DNA of 64,000 bases from Roseomonas sp. (GTDB taxonomy: Bacteria; Pseudomonadota; Alphaproteobacteria; Acetobacterales; Acetobacteraceae), in NCBI GenBank assembly GCA_020249465.1, contig JADCFP010000048.1:62001-126000 (forward strand). The letters are read 5' to 3'. Positions 18,825-28,106 of the stretch are shown here, piece by piece. The position numbers and the translations under genes were made by a program. Position 1 is the first letter of the stretch. Each line of letters begins with the position of its first letter. The notes below the pieces were generated by a model, which saw nothing but the letters and a program-made list of their open reading frames with translations, was not told the DNA's origin and ran no database searches.

Positions 18825-19524
18825 AGCGCGCTTCGGGAAGCGGGCGGTGGCGCGCGCCAAAGGCATCGCGTTCCAGGAAATGCCCGGTCAGCTTCAGCCC
18901 TGCCACCCAGGATGCAGGCTCCCCCAGGCTGTCCGAATCACGCAGAAAGGCTGGCAGGGGCAGCAGCCTATCCAGATAAGGCGCCGCCGCCCCGGCACTG
19001 ACCGCGCGGCCCGAACGTGGCGAGACATGCGTCAGCCCCTCATGCACCCCCGTCACGGCGCAACGTGTCAGATCTAGCCCATAGCCAAGTTCGGCCAGGA
19101 TCAGCGCTTCAAAGCGCACATAATCCGCGACCACGCCCTCAGCGCCGCCGGCCAAATGGCCAATCAGGGAAACGAGGCCAGCAAAGGCGCGGGGATGGGC
19201 TTCGCGTTCCGGCAGGGCATCGGCGGCAATGGCACAGGCGGAAGATAGCAGCGCCAAGGCCAGCGGTTCATCCATGGCAAGTGCCGCCGCCGGATGGACC
19301 AGTTCACCACTGAGACTCCCCAATTGATCGGAAAGCCGCGCGACCCAGCGCGCCTCAATCAGATTGCCCGGCAGCCATAACCCCGCCTGAGCACGCGAAC
19401 CGCCGCCCTTCACCAAGCCCGCATGCCGGCCATGCGCTTCGGTCAGCACCGTCACCACCGCGCCGCCTTCACCATGCGGGCGAAGATCAAGCACCACCGC
19501 CGGGGCCTGCCATTCAATGCTCAT
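18784..19524 (-). CDS. recO: DNA repair protein RecO
   Basis: A 246-residue RecO, which helps load RecA onto SSB-coated single strands in the RecFOR pathway. The N-terminal OB-fold begins EWQAPAVVLDLRPHGEGGAVV, and the C-terminal part contains VRFEALILAELGYGLDL, typical of RecO. The zinc-finger Cys pairs of some RecO proteins are not seen. It lies 12 bases downstream of era in the conserved rnc-era-recO order. Confidence 0.93.
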   Translation of the reverse strand: MSIEWQAPAVVLDLRPHGEGGAVVTVLTEAHGRHAGLVKGGGSRAQAGLWLPGNLIEARWVARLSDQLGSLSGELVHPAAALAMDEPLALALLSSACAIAADALPEREAHPRAFAGLVSLIGHLAGGAEGVVADYVRFEALILAELGYGLDLTRCAVTGVHEGLTHVSPRSGRAVSAGAAAPYLDRLLPLPAFLRDSDSLGEPASWVAGLKLTGHFLERDAFGARHRPLPEARFRLAERIAGLVVE

Positions 19525-19536
19525 GCTGACCCGTGC

Positions 19537-20430
19537 TTAACCGGCATCCTCAAGCCCGATGGCGCGGATGCGTGCGGCCGTTTCATCCCAATCGGGCTTT
19601 TCCTTTACATTCAGGAAAAGATGCACTGGGCGTTCCAATAGCTTCGTCAATTCCAGCCGCGCCAGCCGCCCAATTTCCCGAATCCGGCTCCCTTTATCGC
19701 CAATCAGGATCGCCTTTTGGGAAGCGCGCGCGATGTAGATGGTGCAATCAATGCGCACCGACCCATCGGGCTTTTCCGTCCAGGCTTCGGTTTCTACCGA
19801 GGCATGATGCGGCACCTCCTGATGCGTCTGGCGCAGGATCTGTTCGCGCACAATCTCGGCCGCCAGCATGCGGTTCGGCAAATCGGTCAGATCATCTTCC
19901 GGGAAAAGATAAGGACCCGGTGGCACAGCCTCCGCCAGGCGATCCAGCAGCCGATCAAGCCCTTCGCCCTTTTCGGCGGAGATCATGAAGGTCTCCGCAA
20001 AGGGCAGAAGCTTGTGCAATTCCGCCGTCAGCGGCAGCAATTGTTCGCGCGGGATCAGATCGGTCTTGTTCAGCACTAGCCAAATGGGCCGGCGTGTCTT
20101 GCCGAGTTTTTCGATAATGCCGCGCAAGGGCTCGGTCAGCCCGGCACGCGCATCCACGATCAGGAGTGAGATATCAGCATCCTGCGCGCCACCCCATGCC
20201 GCAGCGACCATGGCGCGATCCAGCCGCCGGCGCGGCGTGAAAATGCCTGGTGTATCCACCAGCACCAATTGGCTTTCACCGCGCATCACCACGGCGCGCA
20301 CGCGGAAGCGCGTTGTCTGCGGCTTGGGTGAGACAATCGTCACCTTGCTGCCGGCAAGCCTATTCACCAGCGTGGATTTGCCGGCATTGGGCGCGCCCAG
20401 AATGGCAATCAACCCGCAACGCGTTGTCAT
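19537..20430 (-). CDS. era: GTPase Era
   Basis: A 297-residue Era GTPase that binds 16S rRNA during small-subunit maturation. Visible motifs are G1 GAPNAGKST, G3 DTPGIF and G4 LNKTD, followed by a C-terminal KH domain with the IGDKGSRIREIG RNA-binding loop. The start overlaps the rnc stop by four bases (ATGA), the common arrangement. Confidence 0.96.
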   Translation of the reverse strand: MTTRCGLIAILGAPNAGKSTLVNRLAGSKVTIVSPKPQTTRFRVRAVVMRGESQLVLVDTPGIFTPRRRLDRAMVAAAWGGAQDADISLLIVDARAGLTEPLRGIIEKLGKTRRPIWLVLNKTDLIPREQLLPLTAELHKLLPFAETFMISAEKGEGLDRLLDRLAEAVPPGPYLFPEDDLTDLPNRMLAAEIVREQILRQTHQEVPHHASVETEAWTEKPDGSVRIDCTIYIARASQKAILIGDKGSRIREIGRLARLELTKLLERPVHLFLNVKEKPDWDETAARIRAIGLEDAG

Positions 20431-21098
20431 GTTCCAAAACCCTTCAACCAGGCTTCCGCCGCTGCCTGTTCGGCGGCGCGTTTGCTGTCACCTTCACCCT
20501 GCGCTTCCCGCCCTGCCGCCAGTACGCTGATGACAAAGCGCGGCGCATGGGCGGGGCCGCTTGATTGCACCAGCCCATAGGCCGGCAGCCCAAGGCCGCG
20601 CCCCAAAGTCCATTCCTGCAACCGGTTCTTCGCCGAGGTCGGCGGGCGCAAATCCGCTTCCATCAACCCGGCAAAGCAGCGCCGCACCAGGGCGCGCGCC
20701 GGCGCGATACCACCATCCAGATAAATCGCGCCAAGCACCGCTTCAAAAGCATCAGAAAGCAGATTCCGCGGGCCCATCAGCCCCGTGGCGCGGTAGCGCG
20801 CAGGCATGCGCAAATCCGCACCCAGCCCCAATTCTTCCGCCACCTTGCAGAGCGTATCGGCGGAAACGAGCATGGCAAGCCGCTTCGCCAAATCGCCCTC
20901 ACGCTCATCCGGGAAACGCTCAGCCAGCCATTCGGCGATACAAAGTCCCAGCACGCGGTCGCCGACAAATTCCAGGCGTTCATTGGAAAGCAAACCCTCA
21001 CCGCGGCTTTCCGCATCAGTGCTATGGGTCAATGCGCGGGTCAGCAATTCTGGTCTGGCGAAGTGATGGCCCAACCGTGCTTCCAATTCCGCGCTCAT
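20427..21098 (-). CDS. rnc: Ribonuclease III
   Basis: A 223-residue double-strand-specific RNase. The catalytic signature is NERLEFVGDRVL (residues 39-50), and a double-stranded RNA-binding domain occupies about residues 155-220 (KNRLQEW to the C-terminal Ala-rich helix). The ATG at 21098 is used because it begins the usual MSAELEARLG helix and lies 16 bases after the lepB stop; the upstream extension of the frame runs into lepB. Confidence 0.95.
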   Translation of the reverse strand: MSAELEARLGHHFARPELLTRALTHSTDAESRGEGLLSNERLEFVGDRVLGLCIAEWLAERFPDEREGDLAKRLAMLVSADTLCKVAEELGLGADLRMPARYRATGLMGPRNLLSDAFEAVLGAIYLDGGIAPARALVRRCFAGLMEADLRPPTSAKNRLQEWTLGRGLGLPAYGLVQSSGPAHAPRFVISVLAAGREAQGEGDSKRAAEQAAAEAWLKGFGT

Positions 21099-21114
21099 TG
21101 GACGCAACAGCGCA

Positions 21115-21867
21115 TCACTTGACGGTGCTGAATAGCCGAGACCAGCGGATGGCAAAGGGCCAATTCCACACCTGCCACCAGGCGGCCGAGCCATCCACGG
21201 AAAAGAAAATGATCTCCGCGCGCCCAACCAGGTTTTCAATTGGAATGAAGCCCACTGCGTTCATCGCGCGGCTATCAAGGCTATTGTCGCGATTATCGCC
21301 CATGGCGAAAACATGCCCGGGCGGCACACGAAATTCCGGCGTATTGTCCAAGGGCGCATCATCCGATGCTTCCAGAATGTCATGCGCCACACCTGGCGCG
21401 CCATCAATCGCCGGCAGGAATTCGCGGAAACGCCGCACCGTGATGCGCGGGCCATCGCCTTCCACCGTATATGGGCCAAGCAATTCGCGCCGCACCGGCG
21501 CACCGTTCAGATGGAGAATCCCAGCGCGCATCTGCACGCGATCCCCGGGCAGGCCGATGATGCGCTTGATGTAATCCGTGCTGCCATCGCGCGGCAGCTT
21601 GAACACCGCGACATCGCCGCGCTTCGGCATGGACCCGAAAATCCGCCCATCAAACAGCGGCGGGCTGAACGGCATGGAATGGCGCGAATAGCCATAGGAG
21701 TATTTGGAGACGAAAAGATAATCCCCCACTTGCAGCGAAGGGATCATGGACCCGGAAGGAATATTGAAGGGCTCAAACGCAATGGTGCGAATGCCGATCG
21801 CAATCGCGGCGGCATAGACAATGGTTTTCACGCTTTCCAGCCAACCGCCGGATTTCTTCGAGGCCAT
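21115..21867 (-). CDS. lepB: Signal peptidase I
   Basis: A 250-residue leader peptidase anchored by an N-terminal transmembrane segment (about residues 12-30). The catalytic Ser is Ser40 in IPSGSMIPSL and the general-base Lys lies in DYIKRIIGLPGDRV. Box E, GDNRDNSLDSR, is near the C-terminus. It cleaves Sec and Tat signal peptides on the outer face of the inner membrane. ATG 21867 has GGAAG upstream; the open frame continues only to a TTG. Confidence 0.95.
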   Translation of the reverse strand: MASKKSGGWLESVKTIVYAAAIAIGIRTIAFEPFNIPSGSMIPSLQVGDYLFVSKYSYGYSRHSMPFSPPLFDGRIFGSMPKRGDVAVFKLPRDGSTDYIKRIIGLPGDRVQMRAGILHLNGAPVRRELLGPYTVEGDGPRITVRRFREFLPAIDGAPGVAHDILEASDDAPLDNTPEFRVPPGHVFAMGDNRDNSLDSRAMNAVGFIPIENLVGRAEIIFFSVDGSAAWWQVWNWPFAIRWSRLFSTVK

Positions 21868-21957
21868 GTCACTTCCAAGGATATCGCCCAAATGGCGCAA
21901 TAAGCCCCCGACGAAACTATCGGGTCAGGGCAGGGCATAGCGGCGCGGCGCGCCCTG

Positions 21958-22365
21958 TCAAGGAAGCGGCACGGCGGTGATCACCACCATCGCCTGTGCA
22001 TAGGGAAATTCATCGGTCATGGTGAGAGCAATCACCGCGCCATGCCCGGCTGGCGTGATGGCCTTCAGGCGCTCTGCCGCCCCCCCGGTCAGGCGGAGAG
22101 TCGGCTGTCCGGATGGCAAATTCACCACCCCCAGATCGCGCCAGAACACACCAGCGCGAAAGCCGGTCCCAAGCGCCTTGGAAGCGGCTTCCTTCGCGGC
22201 GAACCGCTTGGCATAGGTGGCGGCGCGGATGCGTTCGGTGCGCTTTTCCGCCTTGGCACGCTCAGCGGTCGTGAAAATACGCTCCAGAAAGCGGTCGCCA
22301 TGGCGTTCAATGGTGCGCTCAATGCGCCGGATATCCAGGATATCCGACCCGATGCCGATAATCAT
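21958..22365 (-). CDS. acpS: Holo-[acyl-carrier-protein] synthase
   Basis: A 135-residue phosphopantetheinyl transferase that converts apo-ACP to holo-ACP. The metal site is marked by GIGSDILDI (Asp8) and [16 protein letters not shown] (Glu59). The ATG at 22365 lies eight bases after the rsh stop, with an AAGGGAT-type site overlapping that stop. In many alphaproteobacteria pdxJ precedes acpS; it is missing here. Confidence 0.94.
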   Translation of the reverse strand: MIIGIGSDILDIRRIERTIERHGDRFLERIFTTAERAKAEKRTERIRAATYAKRFAAKEAASKALGTGFRAGVFWRDLGVVNLPSGQPTLRLTGGAAERLKAITPAGHGAVIALTMTDEFPYAQAMVVITAVPLP

Positions 22366-22373
22366 GCGCTGCC

Positions 22374-24659
22374 CTATCCCTTGCCGCGTTCCACCTGGGT
22401 GATGCCGGGGCAGGCGCGCAGCGCCGCCAGCACCGCAGTCAGGTGGGAAATATCGCGCACTTCCACATCCACCAGCACTTCGCACCAATCCTCGGCCCGG
22501 TTGGTGATGCGAAGGCTGTTCACCACCCCTTCCTGCCTTGCGATGGCCGTGGTTACCCCCGCCAGCGCATCCGGGCGGTTTTCCGCGACCAACTCGACCC
22601 GCGCCACATGCGTCCCCTTGGTCGCGCCATCATAATCCCAATCCACATCAATGAAGCGCTCAGGTGTCGCCGCAAAAGCCTGCAAGCCATGGCAATCCTG
22701 CCGATGGATCGTGACCCCCCGCCCGGTAGTTACAATGCCCAGAATCCGATCACCGGGCAGCGGGTGGCAGCAGCCGGCGAAACTCACCGCCATCCCAGTC
22801 ACCAGCCCCCGCACCCCCAGCGCCGCATCACGCTTGGCCGCTGATTGGCGATCTGCCTTGCCCGGCATGAGGGTTGGCCCGGCGCCAAGCCGGCCCCTGG
22901 GCCTTGCGAGGGGCAACGGGTCCGCCCCACGGGGCGCGGCGCGCAATTCCGGCACGGCGGCATGCAGCACATCGCGCGGCGAGAGGTTGCCGCTCGCGAC
23001 CGCGATGCACATCGCCTCAAAATCCGCCTGCTTCAGCGGCTTCAAGGCGGGTTCCGCAAGCTTTTCCGAAAAATCGAGGCCGGCAGCGCGGAACGCCTTG
23101 GCAATGGCGCTGCGGCCTTCTTCGCGCTGTTCCGAACGCTGCCGCGCGTGATTGACACGGCGAATACGCGAACGTGCCTTGCCGGTGACAACAAAACGCT
23201 CCCACCCCGGATTGGGCGTGCCGCCGCGCGCGGTGATGATTTCCACCTGATCGCCATTTTCCAGCACATGGCGCAGCGGCACGATCTTGCCATTCACCTT
23301 GGCGCCAACAGTGGTATCGCCAACCTGGCTATGCACCTCATACGCGAAGTCAACCGGCGTGGCACCACGCGGCAATTCGATCAGATCACCCTTGGGCGTG
23401 AAGCAGAACACGCGGTCGCGATGCAGTTCAAGCTTGGTATGTTCGAGAAATTCCTGAGGCTCCGCCGCGTTTTCCAGAATTTCCAAAAGGTCGCGCACCC
23501 AGGGATAGCGCTTCTGATCGCGCGAAGAACCGGGGCCTTGCTTATAGCTCCAATGCGCGGCGACGCCATTTTCCGCGATATCATGCATTTCCTTGGTGCG
23601 GATTTGCACTTCAATCTTGGCATTGCGCCGTTCCGGCACCGTCACGCCGGTATGCAGGCTTTGATAGCCATTGGTCTTCGGCGTTGAAATCCAATCCTTG
23701 AAGCGCCCCGGCACCACGCGATAGGCGGAATGAATGGCGCCGAGTGCCGCGTAGCAATCACCCTTTTCCGGTACGATGATGCGAAACGCCATGATGTCGG
23801 ATAATTGCTCAAACGCAACATTCTTCTTCTGCATCTTGAGCCAGATGGAATAGGGCGATTTCTCCCGTCCCTGAATATCCACCACTGTTACGCCAGCATC
23901 AGCAAGCACACGGCGCAAATCCGCCTCAATCTCCGCAATCAAATCGGCACCCTGACCACGCAGATAGGTCAGCCGCGCGGCAATGGTCTGCCAGGCTTCC
24001 GCATTCATTTCGCGGAAGGAAAGGGTTTCCAGTTCAGTCTTCAGCGCATCCATGCCGATGCGTTCAGCGAGCGGCGCATAAATTTCCAAGGTTTCGCGTG
24101 CCTGCTTGCGGCGGCGTTCCGGCTGCGGCATCCCCGAAATGGTGCGCATATTATGCAGCCGATCCGCGAGCTTGATCAGCAGCACGCGAATATCCTCGCT
24201 CATGGCAAGGACAAGTTTGCGGAAATTCTCGGCCTGTTTGGTGCGTTCGGATTGCAGTTCAAGCCGCGTCAGCTTGGTGACACCATCCACCAGCCGCGCC
24301 ACTTCCTTGCCGAAGCGGCTTTCAATATCACCGAGCTTGAGCGGCGTATCCTCAACCGTGTCATGCAATAGCGCGGTGATGATGGAACCGGGATCAAGCC
24401 GATAGCCGGCCAGGATTTCGGCCACTGCCAGCGGATGCACGATATAGGGCTGCCCATCATCGCGCTTTTGCGGCGCATGGGCTTCGGCGGCCATGTCATA
24501 GGCCGAGGTGATCAGCGCCCCATCAGCGCGCGGATCGTAAGCAAGAACATGGGAAGCAAGCTCAGCGCCGGGCGAAAGGGCGCGCCCCGCGGCCAGACCT
24601 TCAGGCGCGCGGGGAAAATCCGGGGGGAAGCAGGTGGTAAAGCTTCGCCCCATCGGCAT
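22374..24659 (-). CDS. rsh: Bifunctional (p)ppGpp synthetase/hydrolase
   Basis: A 761-residue Rel/SpoT homologue controlling the stringent response. The N-terminal HD hydrolase domain has LLHDTVEDT, so hydrolysis is probably intact. The synthetase domain includes [13 protein letters not shown] ([20 protein letters not shown]) and a C-terminal ACT domain follow. Alphaproteobacteria generally carry one such enzyme. It starts two bases after the rpoZ stop; a second in-frame ATG two codons later is a possible alternative. Confidence 0.95.
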   Translation of the reverse strand: MPMGRSFTTCFPPDFPRAPEGLAAGRALSPGAELASHVLAYDPRADGALITSAYDMAAEAHAPQKRDDGQPYIVHPLAVAEILAGYRLDPGSIITALLHDTVEDTPLKLGDIESRFGKEVARLVDGVTKLTRLELQSERTKQAENFRKLVLAMSEDIRVLLIKLADRLHNMRTISGMPQPERRRKQARETLEIYAPLAERIGMDALKTELETLSFREMNAEAWQTIAARLTYLRGQGADLIAEIEADLRRVLADAGVTVVDIQGREKSPYSIWLKMQKKNVAFEQLSDIMAFRIIVPEKGDCYAALGAIHSAYRVVPGRFKDWISTPKTNGYQSLHTGVTVPERRNAKIEVQIRTKEMHDIAENGVAAHWSYKQGPGSSRDQKRYPWVRDLLEILENAAEPQEFLEHTKLELHRDRVFCFTPKGDLIELPRGATPVDFAYEVHSQVGDTTVGAKVNGKIVPLRHVLENGDQVEIITARGGTPNPGWERFVVTGKARSRIRRVNHARQRSEQREEGRSAIAKAFRAAGLDFSEKLAEPALKPLKQADFEAMCIAVASGNLSPRDVLHAAVPELRAAPRGADPLPLARPRGRLGAGPTLMPGKADRQSAAKRDAALGVRGLVTGMAVSFAGCCHPLPGDRILGIVTTGRGVTIHRQDCHGLQAFAATPERFIDVDWDYDGATKGTHVARVELVAENRPDALAGVTTAIARQEGVVNSLRITNRAEDWCEVLVDVEVRDISHLTAVLAALRACPGITQVERGKG

Positions 24660-24661
24660 TC

Positions 24662-25054
24662 CTATCGTTTGCCGCCGAGCTCAGCGGCGATGGCGGCTTC
24701 CAGATCATCGGGCGCCATGTCCTCGGCGCCGGCCTCGGGCAGGGCTTCTTCCTGCACATCCATGATGCCGAAGATGTTTTCGTCTGTCGCGATCAGGTCA
24801 ATCACTTCTTCCTCGGCGGGCTCCGGTTCCGGCGCGCGCTGCAGGGACTTGATCAGATCAGCTTCCAAGGATGGCAGATCGGCCTTTTCCTCGGCGATTT
24901 CGCGCAGCGCCACGACCGGGTTCTTGTCATTGTCGCGATCCACCGCGATCTGCTCTCCCCGGCTGATATTGCGCGCACGCTGCGCGGCCATCAGCACGAG
25001 TTCAAAGCGGTTCGGGATCTTTTCGATGCAGTCTTCAACGGTAACGCGCGCCAT
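24662..25054 (-). CDS. rpoZ: RNA polymerase omega subunit
   Basis: A 130-residue omega subunit, which supports assembly of RNA polymerase. The conserved core is [19 protein letters not shown] followed by [11 protein letters not shown]. The C-terminal half is acidic and less conserved, a common feature in alphaproteobacteria. It is followed at once by rsh, an association consistent with omega's part in ppGpp sensing. Confidence 0.95.
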   Translation of the reverse strand: MARVTVEDCIEKIPNRFELVLMAAQRARNISRGEQIAVDRDNDKNPVVALREIAEEKADLPSLEADLIKSLQRAPEPEPAEEEVIDLIATDENIFGIMDVQEEALPEAGAEDMAPDDLEAAIAAELGGKR

Positions 25055-25121
25055 GAGGGCTCCAAAGACAAAAGGGGCGCGCGGCGGGGGCCGGGCGCCC
25101 GGCTGGACCGGTTATAGGTTG

Positions 25122-25150
25122 CAAATAGTCGCCTCGGCGCTGCTTTGCAA
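25122..25150 (-). promoter_or_regulatory. Candidate promoter for rpoZ-rsh operon
   Basis: On the minus strand, TTGCAA (25145-25150) and TATTTG (25122-25127) are 17 bases apart and point to rpoZ. A 14-base perfect palindrome, GCCGGGCGCCCGGC, lies at 25090-25103 inside the resulting leader. The -10 match is imperfect, so this is tentative. Confidence 0.4.
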
Positions 25151-25176
25151 GGATTTCAAGCGCCTCGCGCGTCAGG

Positions 25177-25677
25177 TCAGGGCAGGGGCCTGACATCCTG
25201 CGCCGGCAGGGCTGCGATCAGTTCGGCGACGGGCTGCCTCAGGCGCGGATGCACCCAATCCGGTGCTACCTCGGCCAAGGGATAAAGCACAAAACCGCGC
25301 AAATGGGCGCGCGGATGGGGCAGCACCGGGTCCGGCGCATCGCGCACCCTCCCATCCAGATCAATGATATCAAGGTCCAAAACGCGCGGCGCATTGGGAT
25401 AGGGGCGGGTGCGCCCGGCCGCGTTTTCAATGGCTTGCAGCTCGGCGAGCAGCTTGGCCGGCTCCGCCGAACCCTCCAGCAAGGCCACGCCATTGATATA
25501 ACGCGGAGAGGCTGGATTGGGCGGGATCGGCGCGCTTTCCCACCAGCGTGAAGCCGCCACCAGACGCAGCCCCGGCAGGGCAGCGAGTGCCGCCAGCGCC
25601 GCCTTGCAGCTGGCAAGCGGCGGCGCGCCATCACCTGCCGGCAAATTGGCGCCAATACCGATCAGCGCGCGGGCCAT
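25177..25677 (-). CDS. folK: 2-amino-4-hydroxy-6-hydroxymethyldihydropteridine pyrophosphokinase
   Basis: A 166-residue HPPK of folate biosynthesis, transferring pyrophosphate from ATP to the pterin alcohol. The signature is readable as GRTRPYPNAPRVLDLDII, with IGIGANL at the N-terminus and FVLYPLAEVAPDWVHP near the C-terminus. ATG 25677 is chosen because it places the IGIGAN strand at the usual distance; the upstream frame is not family-like and overlaps the divergent gene. Confidence 0.93.
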   Translation of the reverse strand: MARALIGIGANLPAGDGAPPLASCKAALAALAALPGLRLVAASRWWESAPIPPNPASPRYINGVALLEGSAEPAKLLAELQAIENAAGRTRPYPNAPRVLDLDIIDLDGRVRDAPDPVLPHPRAHLRGFVLYPLAEVAPDWVHPRLRQPVAELIAALPAQDVRPLP

Positions 25678-25751
25678 GACAAGCGGGCCTGTTTGGTGTA
25701 ACGCAACTGACCGGATTTGATCGTTCGTCTCAAACCATTGAGGATCATTTG

Positions 25752-26414
25752 ATGTCTGCTCATATTGCTCGGCGCCAGGCTGGCCTGGAACGCGTTGGCC
25801 TGTTCGTTGATGGCGCCAATCTCTATTATGCGACAAGGGCCCTGGGGTTCGAGGTTGATTTCGCCGCCATGCTGCGTTTTTTCGGCGGCTCCACCTATCT
25901 GGTGCGCGCCTGCTATTACACTGCCCTGATCGAGACCGAGGATTATTCCCCCCTTCGCCCGCTGACCGATTGGCTGGCCTATAATGGCTGGCGCGTGGTG
26001 ACCAAGCCCGCCAAGGAACAGGCGGACCCGACCGGGCGTCGCCGGATCAAGGGCAATATGGATATCGAATTGGCGGTGGATATGATGGAACTCGCCCCGC
26101 ATCTGGATCACGCGGTGCTGGTTTCCGGGGATGGCGATTTCCGCCGCGTGGTGGAAGCCGTGCAGCGCCAGGGCGTGAAGGTGACGGTGGTGTCCACCAT
26201 GGAAAGCCAACCTCCCATGATCGCCGATGAATTGCGCCGCCAGGCCGATGGCTTTCTGGAACTGGCCGATATCGGGCCTGAGATCGCCCGCCGCCCACCG
26301 CCGGAAGCCCGCGCCCCGCGCCCCGTAGCGCCGCCAGTTGCCGCCCCGGCCCGGCCAAGCCGCGCCACCCCCGCCGACCCCTATGGTGAGGCGCCGGATA
26401 TCGAGCCTGAATGA
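25752..26414 (+). CDS. NYN domain (LabA/DUF88) putative ribonuclease
   Basis: A 220-residue NYN-domain protein with a PIN-like fold expected to cut RNA. The acidic residues are visible in FVDGANLYYA, GNMDIELAVDMM and VSGDGDFRRVV. After about residue 175 a Pro/Ala/Arg-rich tail follows with no recognised domain. GAGGATC is a good ribosome site for ATG 25752. It is divergent from folK. The cellular target is unknown. Confidence 0.85.
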   Translation: MSAHIARRQAGLERVGLFVDGANLYYATRALGFEVDFAAMLRFFGGSTYLVRACYYTALIETEDYSPLRPLTDWLAYNGWRVVTKPAKEQADPTGRRRIKGNMDIELAVDMMELAPHLDHAVLVSGDGDFRRVVEAVQRQGVKVTVVSTMESQPPMIADELRRQADGFLELADIGPEIARRPPPEARAPRPVAPPVAAPARPSRATPADPYGEAPDIEPE

Positions 26415-26427
26415 GCGAAGCTTCGGA

Positions 26428-26471
26428 GCATTTTCAAGCCACGTGGAATCACTTGGCGGCTCGGAAAATGC
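26428..26471. repeat. Intergenic palindromic repeat, copy 1
   Basis: GCATTTTC (26428-26435) and GAAAATGC (26464-26471) pair perfectly, with a further GCCA/TGGC pair inside. The reverse complement of the core matches the element at 37052-37084: GCCAAGTGATTCCACGTGGCT here and GCCAAGTGGTTCCACATGGCT there, 19 of 21 identical. It sits in the gap between two same-strand genes. Confidence 0.7.
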
Positions 26472-26492
26472 GACCAAATCAAACGGCTGAGC

Positions 26493-27158
26493 ATGTCCGC
26501 TGAGCTCCAGCGAAGCGGGCAGGCGTCAGCACCGGGGCGCGATTGCGCGCTATGCCCAAGGCTTGCCGAATACCGCGCCGCCAATCGCGCCAAGGAACCC
26601 GGCTGGCATAACGCCCCCGTGCCATCCTGGGGGCCTCGCGAGTCGCCCTTGCTGGTATTGGGCCTTGCCCCCGGCGTGCGTGGTGCCAATCGCACCGGGC
26701 GGCCCTTCACCGGCGATTACGCCGGAAAGCTGCTTTATGCGACCCTGCTGGAATACGGCCTGGCGCGCGGCGCCTATGGAGAGGACCCCGAGGACGGCAT
26801 GGAACTCACCGGCTGCCGTATCGCGAATGCGGTGCGCTGCGTGCCGCCGGAAAACCTGCCGCTCCCCGTCGAAATCCGCGCGTGTAACGGCTTCCTGAAG
26901 GCCGAGCTTGCCGGCATGCCGGGCCTGCGTGTGGTCTTGGCGCTAGGTGTGGTGGCGCATAACGCGCTGCTCCGTGCCAAGGGCATCCCGGCTTCGCGCT
27001 TTGCCTTCGCCCATGGTGCGCGGCATCGCCTGCCCGATGGGCTGATCCTGGCGGATTCCTATCATGTCAGCCGCTACAACACCTCAACGCGGCGCCTGAC
27101 GCCGGAGATGTTTCAAGCTGCGATGGCGGGTGTGATGGCGGCGCTCGACGGCAAGTAG
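26493..27158 (+). CDS. Family 5 (UDGb-type) uracil-DNA glycosylase
   Basis: A 221-residue Fe-S uracil-DNA glycosylase that removes deaminated bases. Motif A reads GLAPGVRGANRTGRPFTGD (residues 57-75) with the Ala-Asn pair of family 5 rather than the Glu of family 4. The second motif is HVSRYN (191-196), where most relatives have HPS. Four cysteines (18, 21, 116, 131) are placed to bind the cluster. It follows the NYN gene with a repeat element between them. The ribosome site is weak. Confidence 0.88.
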   Translation: MSAELQRSGQASAPGRDCALCPRLAEYRAANRAKEPGWHNAPVPSWGPRESPLLVLGLAPGVRGANRTGRPFTGDYAGKLLYATLLEYGLARGAYGEDPEDGMELTGCRIANAVRCVPPENLPLPVEIRACNGFLKAELAGMPGLRVVLALGVVAHNALLRAKGIPASRFAFAHGARHRLPDGLILADSYHVSRYNTSTRRLTPEMFQAAMAGVMAALDGK

Positions 27159-27194
27159 CGCCGCGCCAACCTAGGAATTTCTGGGAAGAAACCT

Positions 27195-27401
27195 TCAGAC
27201 CCGCAGGTCGAGCAAAGATCCGCGCGGCATCGGCTTATTCGGCTCGGGCGGGACAGCTTCAAGGGAACGCTGCTGGGACGTCTGCGCCTGACGGTTATTG
27301 CCCAGCGCATCCACCGGCTGCACCGGGGAACGCGCCTGGATGATCCCGGCATTGGCCGCGATTTCCTGGGAGAAGGCCGCGATGGAATTTAAGCTCAACA
27401 T
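27195..27401 (-). CDS. Small hypothetical protein
   Basis: A 68-residue protein with strong G/C third positions from about the sixth codon on, ending PRGSLLDLRV. It has no signal peptide or membrane segment and is rich in Gln, Pro and Ala. I do not recognise it. An in-frame ATG at 27521 would give 108 residues, but the extra part is less convincingly coding. A perfect palindrome lies nine bases upstream of the chosen start. No clear ribosome site is seen. Confidence 0.45.
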   Translation of the reverse strand: MLSLNSIAAFSQEIAANAGIIQARSPVQPVDALGNNRQAQTSQQRSLEAVPPEPNKPMPRGSLLDLRV

Positions 27402-27409
27402 AGACGAGA

Positions 27410-27424
27410 CTTTAGGCGCTAAAG
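27410..27424 (-). promoter_or_regulatory. Operator-like palindrome
   Basis: CTTTAG, a GCG centre and CTAAAG form a perfect 15-base palindrome just upstream of the small gene that starts at 27401. The position and symmetry suggest a repressor site or a small leader hairpin. Confidence 0.35.
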
Positions 27425-27540
27425 ATGAATGAAAGGTTAACGCAGGCCCCGCAGGCCGAGTCGGTGGCGTTAATTTCAGCCTGATCTTCGGCTTCTGGTT
27501 GATCGTCTCGGCGGCGTCCATACACGCATAATTGCATGGA

Positions 27541-27586
27541 CGCCTTAAAAAATTAGGCTGTTTTGTGCTGACAAGGGGTTAAGGCG
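27541..27586. repeat. Inverted repeat in non-coding stretch
   Basis: CGCCTTAA (27541-27548) and TTAAGGCG (27579-27586) are perfect complements 30 bases apart. They lie in the 265-base gap (27402-27666) between the two small minus-strand genes. I see no gene in that gap, only this pair and the palindrome at 27410. Confidence 0.35.
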
Positions 27587-27666
27587 CTTCGACCGCAACT
27601 CGGCCTGTGTTTGGAGACTCTCGCAAACCATGATTGCCCATAACGCCGCAGCATATGGGCCAGGCC

Positions 27667-28014
27667 TCAATTACCGGCAGGTCCAAGCCCCTCCAGGAGG
27701 ATAATCGCGGTCGCCGCCAGACCCAGCGCGCAGAACAGCATGGACAGCATGGGCCAGGCATTGCGCGGGCCGCGCATGGCAATCACGCCATTGCCCGCGA
27801 TGGAGAGCATACTCGCCGCAATGGGCTGGGACCAATGCAATTCGCGGAACCCCCAGACGATCAGCGCAATCCAGGCGATGAAGGCTGCGCGCGCCAGCCA
27901 AAGCCAGAAGATGGAAGCGGCTTCGGAAGCCGGGCGCATTTCCGGCGCCCCGCTTTTGGATTGGATGAAGGCGCCGATCGAAAGCAGCACCATCGCAGCG
28001 TAATAAAGGGTCAC
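27667..28014 (-). CDS. Small integral membrane protein
   Basis: A 115-residue hydrophobic protein with about four predicted membrane segments (VTLYYAAMVLLSIGAF, then IFWLWLARAAFIAWIALIV, a central segment, and LSMLFCALGLAATAIILLEG). The start is probably GTG at 28014, which has GAAGG four bases ahead; the frame further up offers only a TTG. It is divergent from the glycosyltransferase pair. No family was recognised and its function is unknown. Confidence 0.62.
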   Translation of the reverse strand: MTLYYAAMVLLSIGAFIQSKSGAPEMRPASEAASIFWLWLARAAFIAWIALIVWGFRELHWSQPIAASMLSIAGNGVIAMRGPRNAWPMLSMLFCALGLAATAIILLEGLGPAGN

Positions 28015-28106
28015 AGCGCCTTCATTGCCGCCCCTCCCGCCAGCCCGCAAGGGGTTTTTCGCGCGTGATGGTCGCCCTCTGCCTCATTCCGCGCTAACGC
28101 TGCGCC

